Of a stretch of 64,000 nucleotides of DNA, positions 7,989 to 16,202 are shown piece after piece. Every line of letters starts with the position of its first letter. Positions within the stretch are counted from its first letter, which is position 1. Below the pieces are notes generated by a model. That model searched no databases and was not told the DNA's origin. It worked only from the letters and a program-made list of their open reading frames with translations. This DNA comes from Bergeyella sp. (GTDB lineage Bacteria; Bacteroidota; Bacteroidia; Flavobacteriales; Weeksellaceae): positions 457,791 to 521,790 of the forward strand of contig SZYB01000002.1 of NCBI GenBank assembly GCA_030263285.1, in the 5' to 3' direction. The translations under genes and the position numbers were made by a program.

Positions 7989-8717
7989 ATTTTACGAAAT
8001 ACGGGTTTACTACGTTATTTTTTTGCCGAGCTCGCACCATAATTAATTAAAAAAAAGGTTTCGGGAAAATATTCACAGTCCTTTTAACAAGAGCTGTAGT
8101 CAGGCTCTCGTATCTGCTATCGCCATCGAGATGTGGGGCTGCACATAGGTTGCGCCGGGCGTCACAGAGATGGTTCTGCCACATATTCTTAGTCCTTTAT
8201 AAGGGATTAAAGGCCTTTTCTACTTATCTTTTTATCTTTTAGAAAAATTCTCCAGATTCATAGGGGAATGCCGTACCCTTTTCTTCTACCATTTTTGTTA
8301 TTTTTTCTGCAAGACTCATGAAACTTACCTTATGCAGTATGTTGCGGGTTTTTGAGTATGTACCGGGTATTGCAGGATTACTCTTTTTTATGGGGTCGTA
8401 GACAGGAGTTCCGGAAATGATGGAAGTGTGCCGTTCAGTCTGCCTTTAATCTCTATCTTCACGGTTGTTTTTTTATCCGATACATAGATATTTATCCGGT
8501 TCATGTTTACGGCAGAAATTCTGCAGGGAGTTGGGGAATGAGGTGAAAGTCTGATATTTTGGAGACAAGAAGATCCCGGAGGTTTTTCCCTCAGCAAAGG
8601 TTTTGGAGAAAACTTTTATTTTCCTTTCCAGTTTACTTAAAATCCTTAAGAGGTATGGATTCTTGGGGGCGGGTTTGCCGTGGAAGCAATTTTAGGAAAT
8701 ACTACAAGGGTAGAATC
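7989..8717. other. Intergenic region with a probable decayed gene on the reverse strand
   Basis: No intact gene. On the reverse strand two overlapping frames look like one broken coding sequence (see the pseudogene entry at 8241-8597). A locally GC-richer patch sits at about 8100-8180. Nothing resembling rnpB, SRP RNA or tmRNA consensus was found. Confidence 0.4.
8241..8597 (-). pseudogene. Possible frameshifted remnant of an unknown protein
   Basis: The reverse-strand frame from 8597 includes 'NRINIYVSDKKTTVKIEIKGRL' and stops at 8388. An overlapping frame continues 'VYDPIKKSNPAIPGTYSKT' and 'SLAEKITKMVEEKGTAFPY' to a stop near 8241. Both halves have protein-like composition (alternating hydrophobic strand, then amphipathic helix) that the neighbouring spacer lacks. 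I do not recognise the family. The call rests on composition and frame continuity only. Confidence 0.3.
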
Positions 8718-8820
8718 TTTTTTTGTCCTGAGATTTTTTAAGAAAAAACACACGAGTATAAGATTTGCAGATGATAAGGGTCTGAATAGTTTTTTTTTGA
8801 AAAATCTCAGGACAAAAAAA
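8718..8820. repeat. MITE-like element: 103 bp with perfect 21-bp inverted ends
   Basis: Arms at 8718-8738 and 8800-8820 are exact reverse complements (T7, then GTCCTGAGATTTTT). With a few mismatches the pairing extends inward to about 33 bp per arm. The spacer is 61 bp and has no ORF. It lies 26 bp beyond the 3' end of folB. It could fold as a long-range transcript terminator, or be a non-autonomous insertion element. No clear target-site duplication is visible. Confidence 0.6.
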
Positions 8821-8846
8821 TATACGAGGCATATGCGCAAGGAGAA

Positions 8847-9206
8847 TCAAAAAGTTTCTTCTATCTCTATGCTGGCGCCTTTCATTTCGCCTTTCATGGG
8901 AGGAGATTTTTTTGTGATTTTTACTTTTATTCTTTTTGCATGGGGAAATTCTTTTTTTATCTTTCTCAATATTCTTCCCCCTACATGTTCTATGAGACGA
9001 GAAGGAATTTTCATTTCTTGATGTATTATGGCATTAATTTCGGCATAGTTTATGGTATCTTTTAGCTCGTCGCTTTCTATGGCTTCAGAAAAATCGGCAG
9101 TGACTTCTACACAGATGAGGTATTCAGCTCCTATGATGTTCTCTTCTTTCAGTACCCCATGACAGGCATGAATTTTTATGTCTTCCAGTTGTATTTTGGT
9201 AATCAT
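8847..9206 (-). CDS. folB: Dihydroneopterin aldolase
   Basis: 119 residues, the standard FolB length. 'KIQLEDIKIHACHGVLKEE' (4-22) is the signature N-terminal strand with the conserved HGV. 'DTINYAEI' and 'LIEHVGGRI' hold the substrate-binding Tyr and Glu, and 'KRIKVKITKKSPPM' is the C-terminal KP(S/P) segment. It cleaves dihydroneopterin to 6-hydroxymethyl-dihydropterin in folate synthesis. It is the last gene of the thrA-thrB-thrC-folB run, 13 bp after thrC, so probably cotranscribed, although the pathway is unrelated. Confidence 0.93.
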   Translation of the reverse strand: MITKIQLEDIKIHACHGVLKEENIIGAEYLICVEVTADFSEAIESDELKDTINYAEINAIIHQEMKIPSRLIEHVGGRILRKIKKEFPHAKRIKVKITKKSPPMKGEMKGASIEIEETF

Positions 9207-9219
9207 TTGTAGTAATGTT

Positions 9220-10524
9220 TTAAAAAAGTTGGGATAAAAATGCCCTAAAATCAGAGTAATTGGAAGATATTTCTACTGTAATTTTTTCTTTTTTCATAAG
9301 AGGTTTTAGTGTTTCGGGCAGAGGTATTTTTTTGTTTGTGGCTCTTTCCACAGCGTCCGGAAATTTTACGGGATGCGCAGTTTCCAGAAAAAAACCTTTT
9401 TTTCCGAGATGCAGAGAGAGATAGTTCTCTAGTGCCAAATAGGCCACTGCCCCATGGGGATCCAAAGTGTATCCGGATGCGGTTTTTATTTTTTCTATGA
9501 CAGCAAGTGTTTCTGCATCGGTGATGCTTTCTCCAGAGAGTATGGCAGAGAGATCTTTGAAAGAATAACCGAATAGTTCCATCACTCTCACAAAATTACT
9601 GGGATTTCCTACATCCATTGCGTTGGACAGCGTAGGTAGGGCCTTTATGGTAGAGTATTTCTCGGTTTTCAGATATTTTGGAACGACATCGTTTTTGTTA
9701 CAAGCAGCAATAAAATGATCCACGGGCATGCCTCTCCGGTAGGCAAGCATCCCTGCACAGAGATTTCCAAAATTGCCACTCGGTACAGAGATCACGGGTT
9801 TGGCTTTATGCTTTTTTTGCCATTCTTTTTGAGCGATGAGATAGTATACTTGTTGAGGTAACCAACGCGATATATTGATAGAATTTGCAGAAGTGAGAGA
9901 CATCTTTTCGTTGAGCTCCGTATCGGAAAAGGCTTCTTTCACGAGTCTCTGACAATCATCAAAACTTCCTTTTACTTCCAGGGCTTTTACGTTTCCTCTC
10001 AGCCCTGTAAGTTGTTTCTCCTGCACTGGACTTACTCTGTTTTTGGGGTAAAGAATAATTACTTCTATGTCGGAAATCCCATAAAAACCACTTGCCACAG
10101 CGCCACCGGTGTCCCCAGAAGTGGCGACCAAAACCCATATTTTTTTATCTTCTTCCTTCAAAAAGTAAGAAAGACAACGACTCATGAAACGTGCTCCCAC
10201 ATCTTTAAAAGCGAGACTGGGACCATGAAACATTTCAAGAGCAGAAATTTCTGGTGAAATTTCCACCAGCGGGAAGGGGAAGCAGAGAGTCTCTTCACAG
10301 ATATTCCTTAAAATTTCTTCTGGAATTTCTTCTCCTATAAAGTCTTTCATACACTCAAAACCAATTTCTACATTGGGTAGATGAGAAAGTTGTGAGAGAA
10401 ATTTCACAGAGAATTTTGGGATGGATTTCGGAAAAAAAAGCCCGTTATCTTTTCCTTGTCCCAAAAGGGTGGCTTTTTTATAACTTACCCTCTCTTCCGG
10501 ATGTCTTAGATTATAGAATTGCAT
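9220..10524 (-). CDS. thrC: Threonine synthase
   Basis: 434 residues, a type I ThrC. It opens 'MQFYNLRHPEERVSYKKATLLG', carries the PLP-lysine motif 'HGPSLAFKDVGARFM' (about 99-113), 'ATSGDTGGAVASGF' and the phosphate-binding 'PSGNFGNLCAGM'. It converts O-phosphohomoserine to threonine with PLP in the cytosol. It follows thrB by only 3 bp and precedes folB by 13 bp, in the classic thrABC order. Confidence 0.96.
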   Translation of the reverse strand: MQFYNLRHPEERVSYKKATLLGQGKDNGLFFPKSIPKFSVKFLSQLSHLPNVEIGFECMKDFIGEEIPEEILRNICEETLCFPFPLVEISPEISALEMFHGPSLAFKDVGARFMSRCLSYFLKEEDKKIWVLVATSGDTGGAVASGFYGISDIEVIILYPKNRVSPVQEKQLTGLRGNVKALEVKGSFDDCQRLVKEAFSDTELNEKMSLTSANSINISRWLPQQVYYLIAQKEWQKKHKAKPVISVPSGNFGNLCAGMLAYRRGMPVDHFIAACNKNDVVPKYLKTEKYSTIKALPTLSNAMDVGNPSNFVRVMELFGYSFKDLSAILSGESITDAETLAVIEKIKTASGYTLDPHGAVAYLALENYLSLHLGKKGFFLETAHPVKFPDAVERATNKKIPLPETLKPLMKKEKITVEISSNYSDFRAFLSQLF

Positions 10525-10527
10525 ATT

Positions 10528-11451
10528 TTACAAAATTGTGATCCCCTGTTGATTAATTTTGGACACATACACATATTGCCTCACCCCTATTTTTCGGTAT
10601 TCTTCACACATGATTTTGGCTATTTTTTCTGCCGTTTCCTTTTTTTTGCTTAGCATGAATATGGAGGGACCCGAACCAGAAATTCCTCCACCTAAGGCAC
10701 CCTCCAATATGCTTTTTTCTTTTATTTCAGAAAATTTTGGGATAAGAATACTTCTTGTAGGCTCTATCACCACATCATTTAGGCTTCTGCCTATAAGATC
10801 TACATCGTTTTTTAGTATTCCCGTTATCAGACCTGCAATGTTTCCCCACTGTGTGACGGCATCTTTTAAGGGGATTTTGTTTTTAAGGATTTGTCTGGCA
10901 TCAGAGGTTTTTATCTCCACCTGAGGGTGTACTGCTGTGACCAACAAGTCTGGAGAGGTCAAAGGGATAATATCTAAAGGACGAGAAGACTTTACAAGTG
11001 TAATTCCTCCGTATATACACGGAGCGATGTTATCGGCATGCCGAGTTCCCGAAGCCAGTTCTTCTCCGTATATAGCAAAATACACAAGCTGTGGGTAAGA
11101 AAAAGGCTTACCCAGAAGTACATTTGCCCCAAAGGCGGCACCAGCCGCACTTGCTGCGCTTGATCCTAGACCACTTCCGGGTTTTATGTTCTTTTTTATG
11201 ATCACCTCAAAACCTTGCTTCATTTGAGTATGCTCCATTATTTTTCTGAGCACTACGCCGACTACATTTTTTTCGGCTTTTTCTGGCAGACCAAAGTCAT
11301 CAAGGTGTTTTATTTTTATTATGGGATCCGATAAGAGCCGAAGCTCCATTTCGTCGTAAGGCTCATGAATGGCCATACCCAGAATGTCAAACCCACAGAC
11401 CAAATTGGCAACAGTGGCAGGAACTTTCAACTGTATTTCTTTCTTTATCAT
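10528..11451 (-). CDS. thrB: Homoserine kinase
   Basis: 307 residues, GHMP kinase family. The ATP-binding motif 'PGSGLGSSAASAAGAAFG' is at about 92-109. 'VPATVANLVCGFDILGMAI' is the N-terminal substrate region, and 'GGGISGSGPSIFML' is the C-terminal Gly-rich loop. It phosphorylates homoserine for ThrC. It starts 12 bp after the thrA stop and ends 3 bp before thrC. Confidence 0.96.
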   Translation of the reverse strand: MIKKEIQLKVPATVANLVCGFDILGMAIHEPYDEMELRLLSDPIIKIKHLDDFGLPEKAEKNVVGVVLRKIMEHTQMKQGFEVIIKKNIKPGSGLGSSAASAAGAAFGANVLLGKPFSYPQLVYFAIYGEELASGTRHADNIAPCIYGGITLVKSSRPLDIIPLTSPDLLVTAVHPQVEIKTSDARQILKNKIPLKDAVTQWGNIAGLITGILKNDVDLIGRSLNDVVIEPTRSILIPKFSEIKEKSILEGALGGGISGSGPSIFMLSKKKETAEKIAKIMCEEYRKIGVRQYVYVSKINQQGITIL

Positions 11452-11463
11452 CAGAATAAATAT

Positions 11464-13908
11464 TTAGATACAGCGAACAATATCGGCAAAGATTCCACTG
11501 GCTGTTACCTCTGCACCTGCACCTGCACCCTTTACCACGAGAGGCTGCTGAGAGTAACGAAGGGTCTTAAGAATCACGATATTATCCTTGCCGTAGAGAT
11601 GATAAAGGTCTTCTTCTGGAGCGATATGCCTCAGCCCCACGCTTGCTTTTCCGTCTTTGTATTGGGCTGTATATTTCAGAGTTTTTCCTTCATTTTTTGC
11701 CTCCAAGAAGAGGTTTTTAAAATACTCTTCATGAGAGTCAAGATTCATATAAAAATTTTCTATACTTCCTTTCTTGCAATCTTCCGGGAGAAACGAGCGG
11801 ATTGTTATATCATCAAACTCCAAAGTATAACCGGATTCTCTCACCAGGATGAGGATTTTTCGTGCCACATCGGTTCCCTCCAGATCAAGTCTGGGATCGG
11901 GTTCTGTATAGCCTTCCTCCTGTGCCTGACGTACTACCCTGGAAAAAGGGCGGGACCCGTCGTATTCATTAAATACGAAATTAAGTGTTCCGCTAAGGAC
12001 TGCCTCTATAGAGGTAATGGTATCCCCGCTTCTTATAAGGTCTTTTATTGTACCTATGATAGGAAGACCTGCTCCTACATTGGTTTCGAAGAGAAAATGA
12101 CAGTTATTGTTCTTGGCGGTATTTTTTAGATTTATATATTCTTTGTAGCTAGAGGCGGTAGCTGCCTTATTGCATGCCACAACACCGATGCTTTTATTCA
12201 TGAGTCTTTCATAAATGCAAACAATATCTGTACTGGCCGTTACATCTATAAAAACGGAGTTCCTAAGATTTTTCTCAATAATTTTTTCTGCAAATCTTGT
12301 AGTAGAATAGTCTTCTCCTTTTTCCAATGAGGCTCCCAATTCGGATGGTTGAATTCCTTTATCGTTAAAATACATTTTCTTACTATTGCAAACCCCGGCA
12401 ATACGGATATGTGTAAGGATATTTTCTTCTAGATAGGCATTTTGAGAATAGATTTGCTCAATTAGTTTAGAACCTACATTTCCCACCCCGCAAATAAAAA
12501 CGTGTATTTGCTTGATCTCTGTCTCAAAGAATTCTTCATGAAGTGCGTTGACCGCTTTTTTTGCGTCTTTTTCATGGACGACCACACTTATATTTCGTTC
12601 GGAAGAGCCCTGTGCAATGGCATGTACATTGATGCCATTGGCTCCTAGGCTGCCAAAGAGTTTGGCACTTACTCCGCTTTTGCTTCTCATATTTTCCCCC
12701 ACTATAGCAATTATAGAGAGCGAAGACTCAAACCGTATGGGATTTACTTTATTGAGTTTGAGCTCGTACCGGAAGGCTTCATTCAGCGCTTGCAGAGCCT
12801 TTTCAGTGTCCTCTTCACGTATGGCTACGGTAATGGAGTGCTCGGAAGAACTTTGGGTAATAAGAATTACATTGATTTGTCTTTCACTCAGGGCCTGAAA
12901 CATTTTGGAGGAGAATCCGGGAACTCCTACCATGCCACTTCCTTCCAGTGTGAGAAGAGAAATTTGACTCATATTAGAGATGCCTACCGCGATGTCTTTT
13001 TTATTTTTTTGAGAAATTTCACTCGAAACTTTGGTTCCTGCATGATCCGGAAAAAAAGTATTCTTTATGTAGAGGTCTATTTTTTTGTCGAGTAGGGGTT
13101 GCAGGGTAGGGGGATAGATCACTTTTGCCCCAAAGTGAGAAAGCTCCATGGCTTCCCGATAAGAAATATCGGAGATTACTTTTGCCTGATTTACCCATCT
13201 GGGATCTGCCGTCATCATCCCACTTACATCGGTCCAGATCTGCAAACTTTTTACTTCCAGTGCAGCGGAAATTATGGAGGCAGTATAGTCGGAGCCGCCT
13301 CTTCCTAGGGTTGTTTTATTCCCTTTTTTGTCCGAAGATATGAAACCCGGTGCAATGACGATACGGTGAGAATTTTTTTCAAAATAATTTTTCAAATTTT
13401 GGTAGGTGAGATCCAAATCTACCTTGGCGTTAGAGAACTGGCTGTTGGTCTTTATGTATAAGGAGGTATCCATCCATACCGCATCCATACCGTCTGAGAG
13501 TAGTTTTACAGTAATAAGCCTAGAGGAGAAAAGTTCTCCGTAGGAGGAAATAATATCTTTTGTCTTTCCCGTACACTCTCCAAGACTAAAAATGCTATGG
13601 CAGAATTCTTCTATTTCATTAAAATGAACTTTTATAAAGCTCAGCCATGTACTTTGTTCCGTGATGGGGATGAGTTCCTTAATCAGAGACAAATGTTTGG
13701 ACTCCAGCATTTCCAGTATTTTTTTGTAGTCGGGATTCTTTTTCGAGGCATAATTCATGGCGCTTATGAGCCCGTCGGTAACACCAGACAAGGCCGAAAC
13801 TACCACAACTGTGCGGTCTTTTTGAGCTTCTTTTTTAATGATTTTTTTTACTAAAAGTATATTCTCTGCATTTGCTACAGAAGAACCTCCGAACTTTAGG
13901 ACATTCAT
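11464..13908 (-). CDS. thrA: Bifunctional aspartate kinase / homoserine dehydrogenase
   Basis: 814 residues. The aspartokinase domain starts 'MNVLKFGGSSVANAEN' and runs to about 290 ('TLGRGGSDYTAS'). Two ACT-type regulatory segments follow (about 310-460, 'LEGSGMVGVPG' and 'ENMRSKSGVSAKLFG'). The homoserine dehydrogenase domain starts near 470 ('IHVFICGVGNVGSKLIE') and includes 'AACNKAA'-like 'VVACNKAATA' and 'EGYTEPDPRLDLEGTDVARK'. It catalyses the first and third steps of the aspartate-to-threonine branch. The ACT domains suggest threonine feedback. It leads the operon behind a candidate leader peptide (13987-14070). Confidence 0.97.
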   Translation of the reverse strand: MNVLKFGGSSVANAENILLVKKIIKKEAQKDRTVVVVSALSGVTDGLISAMNYASKKNPDYKKILEMLESKHLSLIKELIPITEQSTWLSFIKVHFNEIEEFCHSIFSLGECTGKTKDIISSYGELFSSRLITVKLLSDGMDAVWMDTSLYIKTNSQFSNAKVDLDLTYQNLKNYFEKNSHRIVIAPGFISSDKKGNKTTLGRGGSDYTASIISAALEVKSLQIWTDVSGMMTADPRWVNQAKVISDISYREAMELSHFGAKVIYPPTLQPLLDKKIDLYIKNTFFPDHAGTKVSSEISQKNKKDIAVGISNMSQISLLTLEGSGMVGVPGFSSKMFQALSERQINVILITQSSSEHSITVAIREEDTEKALQALNEAFRYELKLNKVNPIRFESSLSIIAIVGENMRSKSGVSAKLFGSLGANGINVHAIAQGSSERNISVVVHEKDAKKAVNALHEEFFETEIKQIHVFICGVGNVGSKLIEQIYSQNAYLEENILTHIRIAGVCNSKKMYFNDKGIQPSELGASLEKGEDYSTTRFAEKIIEKNLRNSVFIDVTASTDIVCIYERLMNKSIGVVACNKAATASSYKEYINLKNTAKNNNCHFLFETNVGAGLPIIGTIKDLIRSGDTITSIEAVLSGTLNFVFNEYDGSRPFSRVVRQAQEEGYTEPDPRLDLEGTDVARKILILVRESGYTLEFDDITIRSFLPEDCKKGSIENFYMNLDSHEEYFKNLFLEAKNEGKTLKYTAQYKDGKASVGLRHIAPEEDLYHLYGKDNIVILKTLRYSQQPLVVKGAGAGAEVTASGIFADIVRCI

Positions 13909-13983
13909 GGGATAAGATTACGTTTAAAATTCAGTGAACCGGTGATTAAAAAATCCGTGAAAACGTGATATGAAAATGTTGTC

Positions 13984-14031
13984 CCCCTAAGGGGTAATCG
14001 TGACAAAAAAAGTACCTGAAGTCAATGTACT
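13984..14031 (-). promoter_or_regulatory. Candidate attenuator hairpins in the thr operon leader
   Basis: On the reverse strand, AGTAC...GTACT with an inner TGA/TCA pairing (14011-14030) is followed by TTTTTTT. Next comes a CCCC/GGGG mini-hairpin (13984-13994). The first has terminator form. The two are too close to be spaced as classical mutually exclusive stems, so the mechanism is unclear. Confidence 0.35.
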
Positions 14032-14070
14032 TCTCAAAAAAATGGCGCAACTGGCTTTTTTTTCATTCAT
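13987..14070 (-). CDS. Candidate threonine-rich leader peptide upstream of thrA
   Basis: A 27-codon reverse-strand frame starting MNEKKASCAIFLRS and ending TFFVTITP, then TAG, 78 bp before the thrA ATG. Its second half holds five Thr and an Ile in twelve residues. Inside the same segment lies a hairpin (AGTAC-TGA / TCA-GTACT, about 14011-14030) followed on the transcribed strand by seven T (attenuator-like), and CCCC-TAA-GGGG lies just beyond. Enteric thr operons use a Thr/Ile-rich leader for attenuation. The same logic here is inference; the Thr density is modest and the hairpin sits within the ORF. Confidence 0.4.
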   Translation of the reverse strand: MNEKKASCAIFLRSTLTSGTFFVTITP

Positions 14071-14188
14071 AACTCAAGGGGCTAAAGGTATTAATAAATA
14101 TTTTACCTAAACCACAGGACTGGCAAAATATTTACGAATAATTTCTATTCGAAAAGAAGAGATTTAGGAAAAACTAAATAGGGAGGAT

Positions 14189-14704
14189 TTATTTTAATAT
14201 CATCTCAAGAATTTCTTTGCACACTTCCTCTATGCTCAAACGATCTGTAGAGACCATATGTCTGCACTTGTGATAAAAAGGCGCTCTCTCAAAAAGATGC
14301 TTAGAGATAAATTCTGTGAGATTTTCATTTTTTATGTGGGAAATCAGGGGTCGGGTTTCTCTGTTTTTCTTAAGTCTCTCAAAAAGGGTTTTCACACTTG
14401 CCTGCAGATAGACAGACTCAGATTTTTTATTAATTATATCTATGTTGTTGTAATACACGGGTGTTCCACCGCCCAGGCTGAGGATACAGTTGTTTTTTTT
14501 CTCCAGCGTTTTTTTTAGGATATCTCTTTCGGCTCTCCGAAAGCCGAACTCCCCTTGTGTTTTGAAAATTTCCGGAATAGTCATGTGGTGGATCTTTACT
14601 ATTTCCTGGTCAAGGTCGATAAGAGGATAGCCTAACATTTTGTGAAGTTCTCTGGCTACACAAGTTTTCCCGCTCCCCATGTAGCCTGCTAGGGAAATAA
14701 TCAT
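14189..14704 (-). CDS. aroK: Shikimate kinase
   Basis: 171 residues. Walker A 'GYMGSGKT' (7-14), 'PLIDLDQEIVK' with the substrate-binding Asp, 'FRRAERDILK' with the shikimate-binding Arg, and 'LSLGGGTP' are the AroK fingerprints; 'RETRPLI' is the lid Arg. It phosphorylates shikimate in chorismate synthesis. It is divergent from the tRNA cluster, whose promoter begins 36 bp upstream. Confidence 0.95.
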   Translation of the reverse strand: MIISLAGYMGSGKTCVARELHKMLGYPLIDLDQEIVKIHHMTIPEIFKTQGEFGFRRAERDILKKTLEKKNNCILSLGGGTPVYYNNIDIINKKSESVYLQASVKTLFERLKKNRETRPLISHIKNENLTEFISKHLFERAPFYHKCRHMVSTDRLSIEEVCKEILEMILK

Positions 14705-14739
14705 ACACTAATGGTGTTTTCTGCAAAACTCTTAAAAAA

Positions 14740-14770
14740 TTTTGAGATGTTAAAAAAACAGCTATCTTTG
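14740..14770 (+). promoter_or_regulatory. Bacteroidota promoter of the tRNA cluster
   Basis: TTTTG (14740-14744), 18 nt, then TATCTTTG (14763-14770). This is a textbook -33/-7 pair, with transcription expected near 14776, about 20 nt before the first tRNA. Confidence 0.75.
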
Positions 14771-14796
14771 CACCACTTTTTTAAGTAAAGGCGCCG

Positions 14797-14869
14797 GACC
14801 TGGTAGCTCAGTTGGTAGAGCAATACACTTTTAATGTATGGGTCCTGGGTTCGAATCCCAGCCAGGTCA
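14797..14869 (+). tRNA. tRNA-Lys (UUU), copy 1
   Basis: 73 nt. The acceptor stem GACCTGG/CCAGGTC pairs perfectly. The D-loop AGCTCAGTTGGTAGAG, anticodon stem ATACA/TGTAT with loop CTTTTAA (anticodon TTT) and T-arm GGTTCGAATCC are all present. CCA is not encoded. It is identical to the copy at 14989. Confidence 0.97.
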
Positions 14870-14896
14870 CTTTTTTGAAAGGTTTAGGTTCTTTTT

Positions 14897-14980
14897 GCCT
14901 GTGTGGTGAAATTGGTAGACACGCCATCTTGAGGGGGTGGTATCCTACAGGATGTGCTGGTTCGAATCCAGTCGCAGGCA
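14897..14980 (+). tRNA. tRNA-Leu (GAG)
   Basis: 84 nt with the long variable arm of class II tRNAs. The acceptor GCCTGTG/CGCAGGC pairs with one G-T. The anticodon stem CCATC/GGTGG flanks loop TTGAGGG, anticodon GAG. The T-arm is GGTTCGAATCC. It lies 27 nt after the first tRNA-Lys and is cotranscribed. Confidence 0.95.
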
Positions 14981-14988
14981 CACAGAAT

Positions 14989-15061
14989 GACCTGGTAGCT
15001 CAGTTGGTAGAGCAATACACTTTTAATGTATGGGTCCTGGGTTCGAATCCCAGCCAGGTCA
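14989..15061 (+). tRNA. tRNA-Lys (UUU), copy 2
   Basis: Identical over all 73 nt to the copy at 14797-14869, placed 8 nt after tRNA-Leu. It looks like a local duplication kept for dosage, since Lys codons (AAA) are abundant in this genome. Confidence 0.97.
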
Positions 15062-15115
15062 CCGTCTTCGCAGTAAAGACAAAGTTCATAATTGATGTTT
15101 TGTGATTTGGTTGGT

Positions 15116-15143
15116 AAAGGAGTTTTTAGCAGGGCTCCTTTTT
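15116..15143 (+). terminator. Intrinsic terminator after the tRNA cluster
   Basis: AAAGGAG (15116-15122) pairs with CTCCTTT (15135-15141) across a 12-nt loop, continuing into T. It overlaps the last codons of panC on the other strand. Confidence 0.7.
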
Positions 15144-16004
15144 CAGTGGGCTATGTAGGGCTATATTGTCAATGAGCCGAACGTCTCCGGCGTATACCGC
15201 AATGAAAGCTCTGTACGCAATATTGGGATCCGGCTCTGCAAATCTTGTTTCCTTTAGCGTGTTTTCTTCTACGATAGAAAAGTATTCCAAGGCAAAATTT
15301 TTTTCCTGACGAAACACAGCGCTTACCTTTTCGTAAATCTCATCCGCAGTGATTTTCCCAAATTCTTTCTTAGCCTTTTCTAAGGTTTCGTAGATAATTT
15401 TAGCCGAATGTCTCTGACGATTGGTGAGTCTCTGGTTTCTAGAACTCATGGCGAGTCCGTTTTTTTCTCTCAAGATCGGGACCCCCCATATTTTTACGGG
15501 GAGGAGAATTTGCTTTACCAGTTTTTTTATTATGGCGAGCTGCTGAAAATCCTTTTCCCCAAAATAGGCGTTATCGGGCCCCACTTGTCTCAAAAATTCT
15601 TCTACTACGGTACTCACGCCGTTGAAATGCCCAGGTCTATGTTTGCCTTCCATTTCGTTTTCCAACCCGTCGAAATGATATTTTTTACTTTTTAATCCTT
15701 CCGGATAGATATCGTGTATTTTGGGGATATACAAAGCGTCTACGAAATTGGAGCTTTTTAACATTTTTATATCCTTGTCCAGTGTTCTGGGGTATTTTTT
15801 TAGGTCCTCCGGATGATTAAATTGTGTGGGATTTACAAAAATGGAAGAGATCACAAGATCGTTCTGTTTTCTGGCCAATTTGTAGAGAGAAATATGTCCT
15901 TCGTGCAGGGCTCCCATGGTAGGAGCAAATCCTAAGGTTTTGTGAAGCTTTTTTTGCTCCAGAAGGTAGGATGAAAGAGCGTTTCTATCCTCTAATATTT
16001 GCAT
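15126..16004 (-). CDS. panC: Pantoate--beta-alanine ligase
   Basis: 292 residues from MQILEDRNALSSYL; a frame extending 31 codons further upstream is rejected as non-conserved. 'GFAPTMGALHEGHISLY' carries the nucleotidyl-transferase HxGH motif. 'SIFVNPTQFN', 'GPDNAYFGEKDFQQL' and 'MSSRNQRL' complete the PanC pattern. It joins pantoate and beta-alanine with ATP to give pantothenate. No panD is seen in the window. Confidence 0.95.
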   Translation of the reverse strand: MQILEDRNALSSYLLEQKKLHKTLGFAPTMGALHEGHISLYKLARKQNDLVISSIFVNPTQFNHPEDLKKYPRTLDKDIKMLKSSNFVDALYIPKIHDIYPEGLKSKKYHFDGLENEMEGKHRPGHFNGVSTVVEEFLRQVGPDNAYFGEKDFQQLAIIKKLVKQILLPVKIWGVPILREKNGLAMSSRNQRLTNRQRHSAKIIYETLEKAKKEFGKITADEIYEKVSAVFRQEKNFALEYFSIVEENTLKETRFAEPDPNIAYRAFIAVYAGDVRLIDNIALHSPLKKEPC

Positions 16005-16014
16005 GTTTTTGTGG

Positions 16015-16042
16015 CAAAGGTAAGAATTTAAAATGTGGCAAA
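16015..16042 (-). promoter_or_regulatory. Candidate panC promoter
   Basis: On the reverse strand, TTTG (16042-16039), 16 nt, then TACCTTTG (16022-16015). The predicted start is only a few nt before the panC ATG, so the mRNA would be nearly leaderless. Confidence 0.4.
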
Positions 16043-16202
16043 GAATTAAGAACTCAAAAAGGGAGGGCTGTGCTTTAATGATAAATGGTATAATCACGAA
16101 AACGTATTATAAAAAGTGAGTTGCACTAAAGATATATTTATACGAAATTTTTGTAAATTTGCGGCTGGCCCCATTTAAAATGAAAGCAAGAAAGGAAGAG
16201 AC

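Noticed and set aside
11365..12129. 254-codon forward frame opposite thrB and thrA
   Set aside because: Complete overlap with clear reverse-strand genes; a shadow frame.
14812..15105. 97-codon frame with internal repeat
   Set aside because: It is a reading-through of the tRNA genes. The repeat comes from the two identical tRNA-Lys copies.
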